In this document: piece after piece, positions 9,532 to 18,522 of the stretch
Layout: each line of letters begins with the position of its first letter
Numbering within the stretch: the stretch's first letter is position 1
Origin: Pararhizobium capsulatum DSM 1112
GTDB lineage: Bacteria > Pseudomonadota > Alphaproteobacteria > Rhizobiales > Rhizobiaceae
NCBI RefSeq assembly: GCF_030814475.1
Contig: NZ_JAUSVF010000001.1
Coordinates: forward strand, 1-64,000
DNA: 64,000 nt
Direction of reading: 5' to 3'
The notes under the pieces: model-generated
Databases searched by the model: none
What the model saw: the letters and a program-made list of their open reading frames with translations, nothing else
Told to the model about the DNA's origin: nothing
Translations under genes and position numbers: made by a program

Positions 9532-10523
9532 CAGGCGAGCGCCGCATCCTCGCCAACGAAGAAGCGGCGGCGGTATTCGCCCGGTGACAGGCCGAGGATC
9601 TTGCGAAAGATCTTGCGAAAGGCGCCAGGGTCCTCGTAGCCGATCTGCCATGCGATCTGCTCCACCTTGATGCTGGAAATCTCGAGCAGCTCCCGCGCCT
9701 TGGCGATCCGGAGCTGCTGGCAATATTCCGTCGGGTTCATGCCGGTCGCCTTGTGGAAGCGGCGCAGGAAGGTACGCTCTCCAAGCCCGGCGCGATCCGC
9801 CATCATCTCTATGGTGATCTTTTCGGTGTGACGGGCCTGCAGCCAGTGCTGGATCTTCAGGATCGCATCGTCGCCGTGGTGCAGCTTCGGCGCAAACGTG
9901 CTGTAGAAGGTCTGCTCGCGGCCCGCCGGATCGACCAGCATGAAACGCGCCGTGGCAAGCTGGATGCTGGGGCTCATGAAGCGGGCGACGAGTTTCAGGC
10001 CCAGATCGATCCAGGCCATCATCGCGCCGGCGGTGATGATGTCGCCGTCATCGATGATCAGCTTCGTCACATCGACCTTGATGCCGGGAAACTTGCCCGA
10101 GATCAGGTCGGAATGGGTCCAGTGGGTGGTCGCCGAGCGACCCTCGAGCAATCCCGATTCCGCCATCAGATAGGCGCCGCCGCAGATCGAGCAGATCGTC
10201 GTACCGGCTGAATGTTGCTGCCTGATCCAGCCGGGGAAGGCACCCATACGCTCGCCGACCGGCAGGTTGGTAAGGCTGGGCGGCAGGATCAGCGCGACGA
10301 GGCCAAGACTTGGGCCGGGGTGGCTGTCGAATACTTTCTCAACCGAGCCACCGTCGGCGGAGAGCTCCCAATGGCTGACGCGCATCTTCGACGGTGCGCG
10401 CCCGCCCTGCTCCTCGCTAATCAGATTGGCGACATGGAACAGATCCGTCAGCCCGTGGATCGCGGCCCGCTGGGCCTCGGGATAGATGACGATACCGATC
10501 TCTGCTGCTTCTCCCACCGCCAT
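9531..10523 (-). CDS. GlxA family transcriptional regulator (DJ-1/PfpI plus AraC domains)
   Basis: A 330-residue regulator in two parts. Residues 8-190 or so form a DJ-1/PfpI (class I glutamine amidotransferase-like) fold with the nucleophile-elbow segment [19 protein letters not shown]. The C-terminal 100 residues are an AraC-type double helix-turn-helix with [20 protein letters not shown] and [20 protein letters not shown]. It is probably a cytoplasmic activator that senses a small ligand through the amidase-like domain. It is divergent from the Tat-signal hydrolase gene 153 bases away and is likely to control that gene and the following metallo-beta-lactamase-fold gene; this is inferred from position only. 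Confidence 0.9.
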   Translation of the reverse strand: MAVGEAAEIGIVIYPEAQRAAIHGLTDLFHVANLISEEQGGRAPSKMRVSHWELSADGGSVEKVFDSHPGPSLGLVALILPPSLTNLPVGERMGAFPGWIRQQHSAGTTICSICGGAYLMAESGLLEGRSATTHWTHSDLISGKFPGIKVDVTKLIIDDGDIITAGAMMAWIDLGLKLVARFMSPSIQLATARFMLVDPAGREQTFYSTFAPKLHHGDDAILKIQHWLQARHTEKITIEMMADRAGLGERTFLRRFHKATGMNPTEYCQQLRIAKARELLEISSIKVEQIAWQIGYEDPGAFRKIFRKILGLSPGEYRRRFFVGEDAALA

Positions 10524-10676
10524 TTGTCACTTCCGTCGCGCTTAATGTCAGTTTCGCCAATCCCGAGTGTAGGCGTCACCACGTATAAAAACAACCAGAC
10601 GAGCGGTTGGGACGACACACACCAAAACGGACCAACCATCAAGAGAAATCAAACAGATACAAAAGGGAACAGGACC

Positions 10677-11651
10677 ATGAGAAACAGCACCGCAAACACC
10701 GTTTTTACCCGCCGCAACGTCCTCGTCGGCAGCGTCGGCGCAGCAACACTTGCCGGCTTTTCGGCCGGCACAACTCAGGCAGCAAACGCCACGAACACAA
10801 ACGAAGGGAGCACGACAATGGCATCGAAGATCATTACCCGCGACGGCGTTGAAATCTACTACAAGGACTGGGGTCCGAAGGATGGCGCAGTCGTCGTGCT
10901 CAGCCATGGCTGGCCGCTGACGGCAGACAGCTGGGAGGCGCAGGCCTTCCACCTCGCCCAGAACGGTTTCCGTGTCATCACCCATGACCGCCGCGGCCAC
11001 GGCCGCTCCTCCCAGCCCTGGGATGGCAACGACATGGATCACTATGCCGACGACCTTTCGGACCTGATCGAGCAGCTGGACCTCAAGGACATTTTCCTCG
11101 CCGGCTTCTCCACCGGCGGCGGCGAGATCAGCCGCTATATCGGCCGCCACGGCACGAGCCGGATCAAGAAGGCCGGCCTCATCTCCGCCGTACCGCCGCT
11201 GATGGTCAAGACCGACAAGAACCCCGGCGGCCTGCCGAAGGAAGTGTTCGACGGCATCCAGGCCGCAAGCCTCAAGGATCGCTCGCAGCTCTACAAGGAC
11301 ATCGCTTCGGGTCCGTTCTTCGGCTTTAATCGTCCCGGCGCCAAGGCCTCACAGGGCATGATCGACAGCTTCTGGCTGCAGGGCATGATGGGCGGTCACA
11401 AGAACACCTATGACTCGGTGGTCGCCTTCTCCCAGACGGACTTCACCGAAGACCTCAAGAAGTTCGACATCCCGACGATCATCATCCACGGCGACGACGA
11501 CCAGATCGTGCCGATCGATGCCGCCGCCCGCGCCTCCAAGAAGCTGGTGCCGCACGCAGTCCTAAAAGTCTATACGGGCGCCCCGCACGGTATTACCGAT
11601 ACGCACAAGGACCAGCTGAACGCCGATCTGCTGGAATTCGCGAAGTCTTAA
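10677..11651 (+). CDS. Tat-signal alpha/beta hydrolase, non-heme chloroperoxidase type
   Basis: A 324-residue protein. Residues 1-40 carry a twin-arginine signal ([17 protein letters not shown]). The rest is a classical alpha/beta hydrolase like the bacterial cofactor-free haloperoxidases: oxyanion segment [24 protein letters not shown], nucleophile elbow GFSTGGGE, acid in [10 protein letters not shown] and histidine in GAPHGIT. A second start at 10818 ([10 protein letters not shown]) has a strong GAAGGGAG site seven bases upstream and would give a 277-residue form without the signal, matching the usual length of cytoplasmic relatives. Either or both may be used. It is an esterase or perhydrolase by family; the physiological substrate is unknown. 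It sits in front of another Tat-signal hydrolase. Confidence 0.88.
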   Translation: MRNSTANTVFTRRNVLVGSVGAATLAGFSAGTTQAANATNTNEGSTTMASKIITRDGVEIYYKDWGPKDGAVVVLSHGWPLTADSWEAQAFHLAQNGFRVITHDRRGHGRSSQPWDGNDMDHYADDLSDLIEQLDLKDIFLAGFSTGGGEISRYIGRHGTSRIKKAGLISAVPPLMVKTDKNPGGLPKEVFDGIQAASLKDRSQLYKDIASGPFFGFNRPGAKASQGMIDSFWLQGMMGGHKNTYDSVVAFSQTDFTEDLKKFDIPTIIIHGDDDQIVPIDAAARASKKLVPHAVLKVYTGAPHGITDTHKDQLNADLLEFAKS

Positions 11652-11660
11652 AGTGCTCCT

Positions 11661-11694
11661 CTCCGGCACCGCCCTCCCCGGTGCCGGAGCATCC
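11661..11694 (+). terminator. Hairpin between the two Tat-signal hydrolase genes
   Basis: A perfect 10-bp stem, CTCCGGCACC at 11661-11670 and GGTGCCGGAG at 11680-11689 around a 9-base loop, is followed by a weak T run (CATCCTTTAA). It begins nine bases after the hydrolase stop and could reduce read-through into the next gene. Confidence 0.6.
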
Positions 11695-11725
11695 TTTAAC
11701 CCGATCGAACCAAGGAAGACCTGCC

Positions 11726-12691
11726 ATGTCCCGCGCCGCCATTGCCACCGACCTCCTGATCAACCAAAACCGCCGCCAGTTCCTGGGCCTTGGCCTGTCG
11801 CTTGCCGCCCTCTCGGTTCTACCGAAAAGGCTCTTTGCCGCCGAGGCGCCAAACCTGAGACAGGGCGCTTTCGACATCACCGTGTTCAGCGACGGCTACA
11901 TCAACCTGCCGGCCAGTATCGTCATGCCCGAAGCCAGCGAGGAGGAACGCGACGCGATCCTGAAGCGGCTGGGCGGCACGGTCGAGGCAGTACCGACACC
12001 ATCCAACATTCCGCTGATCCGGACGGCCAAGGACCTGATCTTGATTGATGTCGGCGCAGGAGAGAATTTCCAGGCAAGCGCAGGCCTGCTGGAAGCGAAC
12101 CTGAAGCTTGCCGGCATCGACCCGGCCGAGATCACCAAGGTCGTCTTCACCCACGCCCATCCAGACCATACCGGTGCGACGACGAAGAAGGACGGGACGC
12201 TGCGTTACCCAAATGCCGATTATATCGTCGGCGAGACCGAGTGGAATTTCTGGACAGACCCTGATTTTGAACAAAAGTATCCTCAGCCGCTGCATGCCTT
12301 CGCACTCGGCGCCAAACGTGATCTCTTTGCGGTCAAGGATCGGGTGAGGATGGTGAAGGCCGGCGACGACATCGTAACCGGTATCCGCGTACTCGATACG
12401 GCAGGCCATACGCCGGGCCATATCTCGCTTGAACTCGACGGGGGCGACGGCCTGGTCATCACGGCGGATGCCGCCACCAATGGTATCGTCTCCTTCGAAC
12501 ACCCAGCCTGGAAATTCGGCTTCGACACCGACCAGGAGCGGGCGATCAGGAACCGGGTGAAGCTGATGGACCGGGTTGCGGCGGAAAAGACAATGCTGAT
12601 CGGCTATCACTGGGCCTTTTCGGGTGTCGGCCATGCCGAGCGCGAAGGCAGCGCTTATCGCTATGTGTCCCTGAACGGCACCCGGCTCTGA
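11726..12691 (+). CDS. Tat-signal metallo-beta-lactamase-fold hydrolase
   Basis: A 321-residue protein. A twin-arginine signal NRRQFLGLGLSLAALS lies at residues 15-30, with probable cleavage after LFAAEA. The metallo-beta-lactamase fold follows, with metal ligands in VVFTHAHPDHTGAT (HxHxDH), then GHTPGHISLEL, ITADAATNG and a late histidine in IGYHWAFSGVGHAE. It should be an exported zinc hydrolase; related exported proteins include lactonases and esterases, but the substrate cannot be told. The ATG at 11726 has AAGGAAG seven bases upstream, better than an in-frame ATG at 11681. It follows the alpha/beta hydrolase on the same strand. Confidence 0.87.
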   Translation: MSRAAIATDLLINQNRRQFLGLGLSLAALSVLPKRLFAAEAPNLRQGAFDITVFSDGYINLPASIVMPEASEEERDAILKRLGGTVEAVPTPSNIPLIRTAKDLILIDVGAGENFQASAGLLEANLKLAGIDPAEITKVVFTHAHPDHTGATTKKDGTLRYPNADYIVGETEWNFWTDPDFEQKYPQPLHAFALGAKRDLFAVKDRVRMVKAGDDIVTGIRVLDTAGHTPGHISLELDGGDGLVITADAATNGIVSFEHPAWKFGFDTDQERAIRNRVKLMDRVAAEKTMLIGYHWAFSGVGHAEREGSAYRYVSLNGTRL

Positions 12692-13223
12692 TCTTGCCGC
12701 GCGGGCATGACAATCATCCCCGCGCGCAAAACGCCGAGGTGACACGAAATACAAAGCCGGGGCGCCGGAAGCTGCCGCACGGAAATTATAAAACATGACA
12801 CCTTCCGGCGCCCCGTTCGGTTTCAAGCAGCGTCCCCCGATTCCTCTTCCAACGGTGGGCGGGACCCTTTCGGGGTGACACATGCGGACAGGCCGCCGTG
12901 CACGAAAGGCCAAAGCCAGTTGCCGCTCCTCTAGTGCCCCACAGGCACGCACCACTCTCTTTCAAGCGGCAGGGAAATCATTCCGACGCCTCCCTGAACG
13001 AAGGTTTGCGTCCCTCCTGCGTCCAGATACCGGTTGCGCCTCGTCGCGACGCCTCGCGATGCAGCCGATGGCGCAACGCAGGCATGGTGGCATGGTATCG
13101 TGACACGGGGATTGGCGGGGACTGAAGACCGACTATTACAGCGGCTTGACCTTGCTTCGGGTGCAGCCTATCTCGGACGGTGGGGCAATCCAAAGTGTGA
13201 GACGACGCAATGGAGTGGGGCGC
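12692..13223. other. 530-base intergenic region with a long inverted repeat
   Basis: Several short open frames occur on both strands, but none has a family signature or a good ribosome site. The only clear structure is a 14-bp inverted repeat at 12758-12815. The rest, up to the ion channel gene, shows nothing I can name. Confidence 0.5.
12758..12815 (+). repeat. 14-bp perfect inverted repeat downstream of the metallo-hydrolase
   Basis: CGGGGCGCCGGAAG (12758-12771) pairs perfectly with CTTCCGGCGCCCCG (12802-12815) across 30 bases. It starts 66 bases after the stop codon. It could fold as a transcript-end or stability hairpin, although the T run after it is poor; it could also be a mobile-repeat remnant. 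Confidence 0.7.
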
Positions 13224-13991
13224 ATGACGCTGGTCAAAATCCGTAGCAAGTTGCGCGGCCTATATCTCGGCACCAGCACCCAGGCGATCCGTTTTCAGGT
13301 CGCAATGGCGCTCATCGATCTCGTAATTCTCATCTTCTTCGTGCTCGGCCCCTATCTCGGAAACGGGCGTTCCTACTTCATCATCGACTATGCGATCGCC
13401 TTCGTCATCGCCTGTGAACTCGTGGCCCGCATTCTCGTGGCAACCGACTTCAAACACTGGCTGATGCGGCCGATGACCTGGGTGGATATCCTTGTGCTCG
13501 GTACGCTGCTGTTTCCGCAGCAGCTCTCAAACTTCGCCTTTCTGCGCGCCTTCCGCATCTGGTCGCTCGGACAGAGCAAGGCTTTCGCCATGCTGATGAC
13601 CCACGCCGGCTGTGCGCGATGGGGAGATGTTATCAAGGCGGTTATCAATTTCATCACCTTCCTGTTCCTCGTTACCGGCTTTGTCTACACGACCTTCTTC
13701 TACCACGACGCCGGCATCAACGGCTTCGTCGATGCGCTCTACTTCACCGTGGCGACCATCACGACGACCGGCTTCGGCGACATCACGTTGCCGGGCACAG
13801 CGGGCAAGCTGACCTCGATCGTGACGATGATCTTCGGCATCTCACTGTTCGTGCGGCTGGCGCAAACGATCGTTCGGCCGAACAAGGTCGCATTTCCTTG
13901 CCCGCAATGCGGGTTGCAGCGGCATGATCACGATGCCGTACATTGCAAGGCCTGCGGACATATTCTGAACATTCCTGATGATAGCGACTGA
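13224..13991 (+). CDS. Ion channel (potassium-channel type) with C-terminal zinc ribbon
   Basis: A 255-residue inner-membrane protein. Four hydrophobic segments in the first 125 residues resemble an S1-S4 bundle, although the fourth (FLRAFRIWSLGQS) has few positive charges. A pore module follows: helix S5, pore loop LYFTVATITTTGFGDI with a TTTGFGD filter, and S6. After S6 comes a short cytoplasmic zinc-ribbon-like tail with two Cys-x-x-Cys knuckles (CPQCG and CKACG). The filter suggests potassium or another monovalent cation. The ATG at 13224 has GGAG eight bases upstream; an in-frame ATG at 13146 would add 26 non-membrane residues. The gene stands alone. Confidence 0.85.
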   Translation: MTLVKIRSKLRGLYLGTSTQAIRFQVAMALIDLVILIFFVLGPYLGNGRSYFIIDYAIAFVIACELVARILVATDFKHWLMRPMTWVDILVLGTLLFPQQLSNFAFLRAFRIWSLGQSKAFAMLMTHAGCARWGDVIKAVINFITFLFLVTGFVYTTFFYHDAGINGFVDALYFTVATITTTGFGDITLPGTAGKLTSIVTMIFGISLFVRLAQTIVRPNKVAFPCPQCGLQRHDHDAVHCKACGHILNIPDDSD

Positions 13992-14203
13992 TATCGCGGC
14001 AGCGGGTGCCGAGAGGATGCGAGGCGATGATGGTATTCACCGCGAATACCGCGCCCGCCGCAATTCCATAAGCGATTGCCATGCCCACAAGGGAGGAGTC
14101 TGACCCGGCAAGAAACCGCCAAATTTGGCCCCTGACACTCTCTTCATAGCAATGCTAACATGCGCGGCGCACCCTTGGGGGTGTTTTGGGAGGGGAAACT
14201 TAT

Positions 14204-14599
14204 ATGCCACGCATTGCACATCTCTATTTTCGTACAGCCATCATATTTCTGATCATCGGGATCTGTATGGGCTTGAAAATGGCCATATCACAGGATCACA
14301 GCGTCATCGGTGCCCATGCTCACGCCAACCTGCTCGGCTGGGTCACCATGGCGATCTTTGGCGGGTATTACGCGCTGAACCCCGAAAAGGCTGAACGGCG
14401 GATCGCCGTGGTACAATATGCGGTCTACACATCCGGCGTGACGCTGATGGTGCCGTCGCTCTATCTGATGCTGATGGGAAATGAGGCGATGGAGCCCGTC
14501 GTCGCGATCGCGTCGCTGATCACCTTTGCCGGCGTGCTGATGTTTGCCTTCATCATCTATACGGGCAGCACCGCCGCACGGACCGCACCAGCCGAATAA
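14204..14599 (+). CDS. Small CcoN-like membrane protein
   Basis: A 131-residue protein with four predicted membrane helices. The segment IGAHAHANLLGWVTMAIFGG resembles the histidine-rich helix of subunit I (CcoN) of cbb3 oxidases and of the NorB relatives, but the protein is about a quarter of the length of a catalytic subunit and lacks the remaining haem and copper ligands. It is probably one of the stand-alone small CcoN-like proteins found in proteobacteria, with unknown function, perhaps haem or oxygen related. The ATG at 14204 has GGGAGGGG eight bases upstream. No respiratory genes lie nearby. Confidence 0.68.
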   Translation: MPRIAHLYFRTAIIFLIIGICMGLKMAISQDHSVIGAHAHANLLGWVTMAIFGGYYALNPEKAERRIAVVQYAVYTSGVTLMVPSLYLMLMGNEAMEPVVAIASLITFAGVLMFAFIIYTGSTAARTAPAE

Positions 14600-14616
14600 G
14601 CCAAGGGGAAAGCGGC

Positions 14617-15738
14617 TCAGTGCCTCGTGGCCTTGAGCCGTTCCTCGTCGAGCACGATGCCGAGGCCGGGGGTTTCGCCGAGTTCAAGCCAGCCGTCCTT
14701 GTGCTTCAAGGGCTCGATCATCGGATAGTCGCGCCGGGCTTCACTCCATTCGGGATTGTCATAGGGATATTCGAGGAAGGGGGCGTCACCGCAACCTGCC
14801 GTCAGGTGGGCGTTTGCGAGAACACCGATACCGTTGGTCCAGGAATGCGGCGTGAACATCACACCGGCTTCGCGCGCCTGGAAGGCCAGACGGCGGCAGC
14901 CGGTGATGCCGCCGACGAGCGCCACATCCGGCTGGATGACGTCGAAGGCGCGTTGCTCAATGATATCGCGGAACTCGTAGACCTCGCGCGTCATCTCGCC
15001 GCCGGCGATGCGGATCGAGGTCGCGTCGGACAGCCGGCGCATGCCTTCGCGGTCCGAGCGATGCAGCGGCTCTTCCATCCAGTAGATGCCGAGCCGCTCC
15101 AGCTCGCGGGCGACAGTGAGCGCATCCTTGAAGGTCCAGGACAACGTCGTGTCCCAGGGCATGCGCCAGCCCTGATTGCAATCGACCATCAGCTCCAACC
15201 GGTCGCCCACCCGGGCGCGGATGGCTTCGAGCGCCTTCACATCCGCCTTCCAGCTGCCGCGGCCGCCAGCTGAAGACGAAAAGCGCACCTTCATCGCCGG
15301 GAAACCTTCCTCGATGTAGCGCTCAGCCTGATCGGCCATGGCGGCGGGCTCGCGCAGCACGCCGGAGGAGGCATAGAGCCGAACCTTGTCGGCGCGGCCG
15401 CCGAGCATGCGCCAGACCGGCTCGCCGGTGATCTTGCCGGCGAGATCCCAGAGTGCCAAATCCATGGGCCAACAGCGGCCATAGTGGAAATTGATGTGGG
15501 AGAGAACCTCGTAGTGCCGCTCCAGATGGCGCGGGTCGTGGCCGATGAAAAGCTCTTCGTGCCCCTCGAAGCCCTTCATCAGGTCGCCGGAGCCGATGCC
15601 CTCACGACCCTCGTCATCGCGCACTCGCACGATCGTCGCCTCGAAATGTTTTCGCGGGCGGCCGTCCCAGCTGGCCTTGAAGGCCGGGTCGAGCGCCAGG
15701 CGATGATGGCTGATTTCGATGGAAACGATCTTGCTCAT
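14617..15738 (-). CDS. Enolase-superfamily enzyme (mandelate racemase/muconate lactonizing type)
   Basis: A 373-residue protein with an N-terminal capping domain and a C-terminal (beta/alpha)7 barrel. The magnesium ligands are seen as ELMVDCNQGW, WMEEPL and AGGEM; the barrel also contains MKVRF after the second strand and TPHSWTNGIG, the histidine of mandelate-racemase-type enzymes. It should abstract a proton alpha to a carboxylate, as in sugar-acid dehydratases, racemases or cycloisomerases; the substrate is unknown. It is the last gene of a three-gene minus-strand set after an iron-type dehydrogenase and an aldehyde dehydrogenase, which suggests breakdown of a hydroxy or sugar acid. Confidence 0.85.
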   Translation of the reverse strand: MSKIVSIEISHHRLALDPAFKASWDGRPRKHFEATIVRVRDDEGREGIGSGDLMKGFEGHEELFIGHDPRHLERHYEVLSHINFHYGRCWPMDLALWDLAGKITGEPVWRMLGGRADKVRLYASSGVLREPAAMADQAERYIEEGFPAMKVRFSSSAGGRGSWKADVKALEAIRARVGDRLELMVDCNQGWRMPWDTTLSWTFKDALTVARELERLGIYWMEEPLHRSDREGMRRLSDATSIRIAGGEMTREVYEFRDIIEQRAFDVIQPDVALVGGITGCRRLAFQAREAGVMFTPHSWTNGIGVLANAHLTAGCGDAPFLEYPYDNPEWSEARRDYPMIEPLKHKDGWLELGETPGLGIVLDEERLKATRH

Positions 15739-15765
15739 GGGGCTCTCCTCCGGGTGTCTTTCGTC

Positions 15766-17265
15766 TCAGCCGAACTGCTGCCAGATCGTCTTGTAATCAC
15801 AATATTTGTCGATGGCGTGCACCGAGCGGTCGCGGCCGAAGCCGGATTGCTTGAAGCCGCCGAAGGGGGTGGCGAAGTTGGACATGTCGTAGGTGTTGAT
15901 CCAGACCGTGCCGGCATGGATCGCCTCCGAGAAGCGGTGCGCGCGGTTCATGTCGCGAGTGAAGACGGCCCCTGCCAGACCATAGATCGTGTCGTTGGCG
16001 ATCGCGAGCGCTTCCTCTTCCGTATCGAAGGGGATGGCGGCGAGCACGGGGCCGAAGATCTCCTGGCGGGCGAGGTTCATGTCGTTGGTGAGATCGACGA
16101 AAACGCCGGGCGAGACATAATAGCCGCCGGTGTCGTGCATCACCTGCTCGGCGCCGAAGGCACGCCGGCCACCCTCCTTCTCGCCGGCCGCGATCATGCC
16201 AAGCACCTTGTCCATATGCTCCTTCTCGATCAGCGCGCCGATCTGGGCGGAAGGCTCGAAGGGGTGGGCAAGGGCGATATCGGATTTCGCAACCGCCTCG
16301 ATCTTCTCGATCAGCGCCTGCTGCACCGAGCGGTGCACAACGAGGCGGGTGGAGGCATGGCAGGTTTCGCCGGAATTGTAGAAGCAGCCCCAGGCGGCGG
16401 CAGATGCGGCCGCATCGAGATCGGCATCCTCGAAGACGACGAGCGGCGACTTGCCGCCAAGCTCCAGCGCCACCCGTTTGACATTGGATTGCGCGGCATA
16501 GCCCATGATCAGCTTGCCGACCTCCGTCGAGCCGGTGAAGGCGATCATGTCGACATCCATGTGCAGCGCCAGCGGCTTGCCGGTTTCCTCGCCAAAGCCG
16601 GTGATGACATTGAAGACGCCGGCTGGCAGTCCCGCCTCGAAGGCGAGCTGGGCAAGACGGATCGCCGAAAGAGAGGATTGTTCGGCCGGTTTCAGCACCA
16701 CGGAATTGCCGGCGGCAATCGAAGGCCCGAGCTTCCAGGCATCTATGATCATCGGATAGTTCCAGGGCGTGATCGCGCCGATGACGCCGAGCGGCACCTT
16801 GCGCACCAGAGCGCGGGCATTCGGCCCGGTCGGGGCGATCTCGTCATAGAGCTTGTCGATCATCTCGGCATAGAACTGGATACCATCGGCGCAGAGGCGG
16901 ACATCGACGTTCAGCGAGGCGAGCACCGGCTTGCCGACATCGAGGGTTTCGAGAAGCGCCAGTTCCTCGCCATGGGCGCGGATCAGCTCCGCCCATTTCA
17001 GCATGATCTTCTTCTTTTCCAGCGGCTCCTTGTGGCGCCAGACGCCGCTTGCAAAGGCTGCACGGGCGGAAGCGACCGCGCGGTCGATATCGGCGGCGTC
17101 ACCACGCTGGAGCATGGCACCGGGCTTGCCATCCATCGGGCGGGTGCGGGTGAAGGTACGGCCGGAAGCGGCTGCGACCGATTGGCCGTCGATGAAATGC
17201 TGGCCATTGATGGCGAGGGCGGAGAGGGCTTTTTCCCAATAGTCGCGGGTGTAGGAAGCGGTCAT
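15766..17265 (-). CDS. NAD(P)-dependent aldehyde dehydrogenase
   Basis: A 499-residue enzyme of the ALDH superfamily, full length. Seen are the Rossmann segment ITPWNYPMIIDAWKLGPSIA, FTGSTEVGK, the general base glutamate in ALELGGKSPLVVF and the catalytic cysteine in NSGETCHASTRLVV. The sequence resembles gamma-glutamyl-aminobutyraldehyde and betaine aldehyde dehydrogenases, so an aldehyde bearing an amine is possible, but neighbours suggest a general catabolic aldehyde. It should oxidise an aldehyde to the acid in the cytoplasm. Only two bases separate it from the upstream iron-type dehydrogenase, so the two are translated from one message. Confidence 0.92.
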   Translation of the reverse strand: MTASYTRDYWEKALSALAINGQHFIDGQSVAAASGRTFTRTRPMDGKPGAMLQRGDAADIDRAVASARAAFASGVWRHKEPLEKKKIMLKWAELIRAHGEELALLETLDVGKPVLASLNVDVRLCADGIQFYAEMIDKLYDEIAPTGPNARALVRKVPLGVIGAITPWNYPMIIDAWKLGPSIAAGNSVVLKPAEQSSLSAIRLAQLAFEAGLPAGVFNVITGFGEETGKPLALHMDVDMIAFTGSTEVGKLIMGYAAQSNVKRVALELGGKSPLVVFEDADLDAAASAAAWGCFYNSGETCHASTRLVVHRSVQQALIEKIEAVAKSDIALAHPFEPSAQIGALIEKEHMDKVLGMIAAGEKEGGRRAFGAEQVMHDTGGYYVSPGVFVDLTNDMNLARQEIFGPVLAAIPFDTEEEALAIANDTIYGLAGAVFTRDMNRAHRFSEAIHAGTVWINTYDMSNFATPFGGFKQSGFGRDRSVHAIDKYCDYKTIWQQFG

Positions 17266-17267
17266 GG

Positions 17268-18455
17268 TCAGGCAGCCTTCGGCAGGGACATAAGAATGGC
17301 GGCGAAATGGTCGATGTCGGCATCATCAACGTCCCGAATGGTCGAGCGGCGCATCGGCTGGTTTTCCGGTGCCTTCATTTCGGCAGCGAGGGCTTGTCCG
17401 TCGAAGGCGGAGAATGCGGATGGAAGGGCGCGGGTGATGCCGGTGCGATCCATCAGGCCGGTGACGAAGGCCGGAAAGGCGGCTGCATTGGCGACGCCAC
17501 AGGCGCGGGCGGCGGCGTTGAGATCGGCGGTGTCGGCCTCGATCAGCCATGCGATGGTTGCTTCGAAACCCAGCGCCGTGGCGAGACCGTGGTGGACGGG
17601 CGCGAGGCCGGCCATGGCGTGGCTGACATTGTGGGCGATGGCGGTGCCGCAATTGTCGATGGCGATGCCGGCGTAGCAAGAGCCGAGCAGGACCTTGCCG
17701 CGGGCTTCGAGATTGTCCGGTTCCTTCACCGCCGTTTCCAGCGAAGATGTCAGGAGACGCAGGGCTTCATGCGCATAGAACTTGCCGCCGGTATGGGCGT
17801 TGCGGTTGGTCGCGGCCTCGAAGGCGTGGATGAAAGCATCCATGCCGCACCATGCCGTGAGGTTGGCGGGCAGGGTCGCGGTCAGGACGGGATCGAGAAT
17901 GACCAGATCGGCCTTGGTTTCCGCGCCCCATATCCAGAGCTTCTTGCCTTCGGGGCCGGCGAAGATGTTGGTGGCGGAGGTTTCCGAGCCCGTGCCGGCC
18001 GTGGTCGGCACCATGATCTTCTTCAGCGGATTTTTCGGCAGCGGGTTTGCCGCCAGTGCGTAGTGCATTGCGTCTTCGCCGGAAGCGGCGCAGCAGGCGG
18101 CGATCTTGGCGATATCGAGGGCAGAGCCGCCGCCGATGCCGATGACGAGATCGGTCCCCTTGACCACATCCGTTGCAGCGCGGACATGGGCGAGCTTGGG
18201 TTCACCGGTAAAATCGGAGAAGAGTCTGGCTTCGATGCCATACTCGGCGAGGCTTGCGGAGATCGTTTCTGCAAGGCCGGATCGGGCGAGGAACCCGTCC
18301 ATGACGATGGCGGCGGATTTGATTCCGCCCAGGCCGGCGGCGGCCGAGCCGATGCTGCGGTGGAGATCGTTGCCGAAGCGGATCTCGGGAACGAAGGAGA
18401 TGGTGAAGCTCACGGGGCGCATATCCTGATGCAAATTGGTCGCTTTACCCTGCAT
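17268..18455 (-). CDS. Iron-containing alcohol dehydrogenase / maleylacetate reductase family
   Basis: A protein of about 395 residues. The N-terminal half is the Rossmann-like domain with IGIGGGSALDIAK; then VPTTAGTGSETSATNIF and metal-binding helices with DAFIHAFEAATN, NVSHAMAGLAPVHHGLATA. The last histidine motif fits the maleylacetate reductase branch. It should interconvert an alcohol and a carbonyl with NAD(P)H. Three starts are possible: GTG at 18458, ATG at 18455 and ATG at 18422; none has a strong ribosome site, and the 18422 start would best match the family's usual N terminus. It is the first gene of the catabolic set and divergent from a LysR gene, its likely activator. Confidence 0.83.
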   Translation of the reverse strand: MQGKATNLHQDMRPVSFTISFVPEIRFGNDLHRSIGSAAAGLGGIKSAAIVMDGFLARSGLAETISASLAEYGIEARLFSDFTGEPKLAHVRAATDVVKGTDLVIGIGGGSALDIAKIAACCAASGEDAMHYALAANPLPKNPLKKIMVPTTAGTGSETSATNIFAGPEGKKLWIWGAETKADLVILDPVLTATLPANLTAWCGMDAFIHAFEAATNRNAHTGGKFYAHEALRLLTSSLETAVKEPDNLEARGKVLLGSCYAGIAIDNCGTAIAHNVSHAMAGLAPVHHGLATALGFEATIAWLIEADTADLNAAARACGVANAAAFPAFVTGLMDRTGITRALPSAFSAFDGQALAAEMKAPENQPMRRSTIRDVDDADIDHFAAILMSLPKAA

Positions 18456-18491
18456 CACGATCTGATATTTTCAAATCCGACCAATTCTCGG

Positions 18492-18516
18492 GTATATTGA
18501 TGATGTCAGGTTATAC
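18492..18516. promoter_or_regulatory. Possible LysR binding site in the divergent promoter region
   Basis: GTATA (18492-18496) and TATAC (18512-18516) form an inverted repeat with a 15-base spacer inside the 67-base gap between the catabolic genes and the LysR gene. This is the expected place for an autoregulatory LysR site, but the repeat is short and AT-rich. Confidence 0.35.
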
Positions 18517-18522
18517 TAGGCC

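Noticed and set aside
10212..10676. Upstream extension of the Tat-signal hydrolase frame by 155 codons
   Set aside because: It runs antisense through the start of the GlxA-type regulator and has no ribosome site at its beginning; the conserved protein starts at 10677 or 10818.
12882..13125. Several short plus-strand frames of 60-75 codons
   Set aside because: No ribosome sites, no family features, and composition typical of GC-rich noncoding sequence.
15484..17676. A 730-codon open frame on the plus strand
   Set aside because: It is antisense to the enolase-superfamily, aldehyde dehydrogenase and alcohol dehydrogenase genes, all with clear catalytic motifs. The translation has no domain and is rich in the Arg/Gly/Asp expected from reading GC-rich genes backwards.
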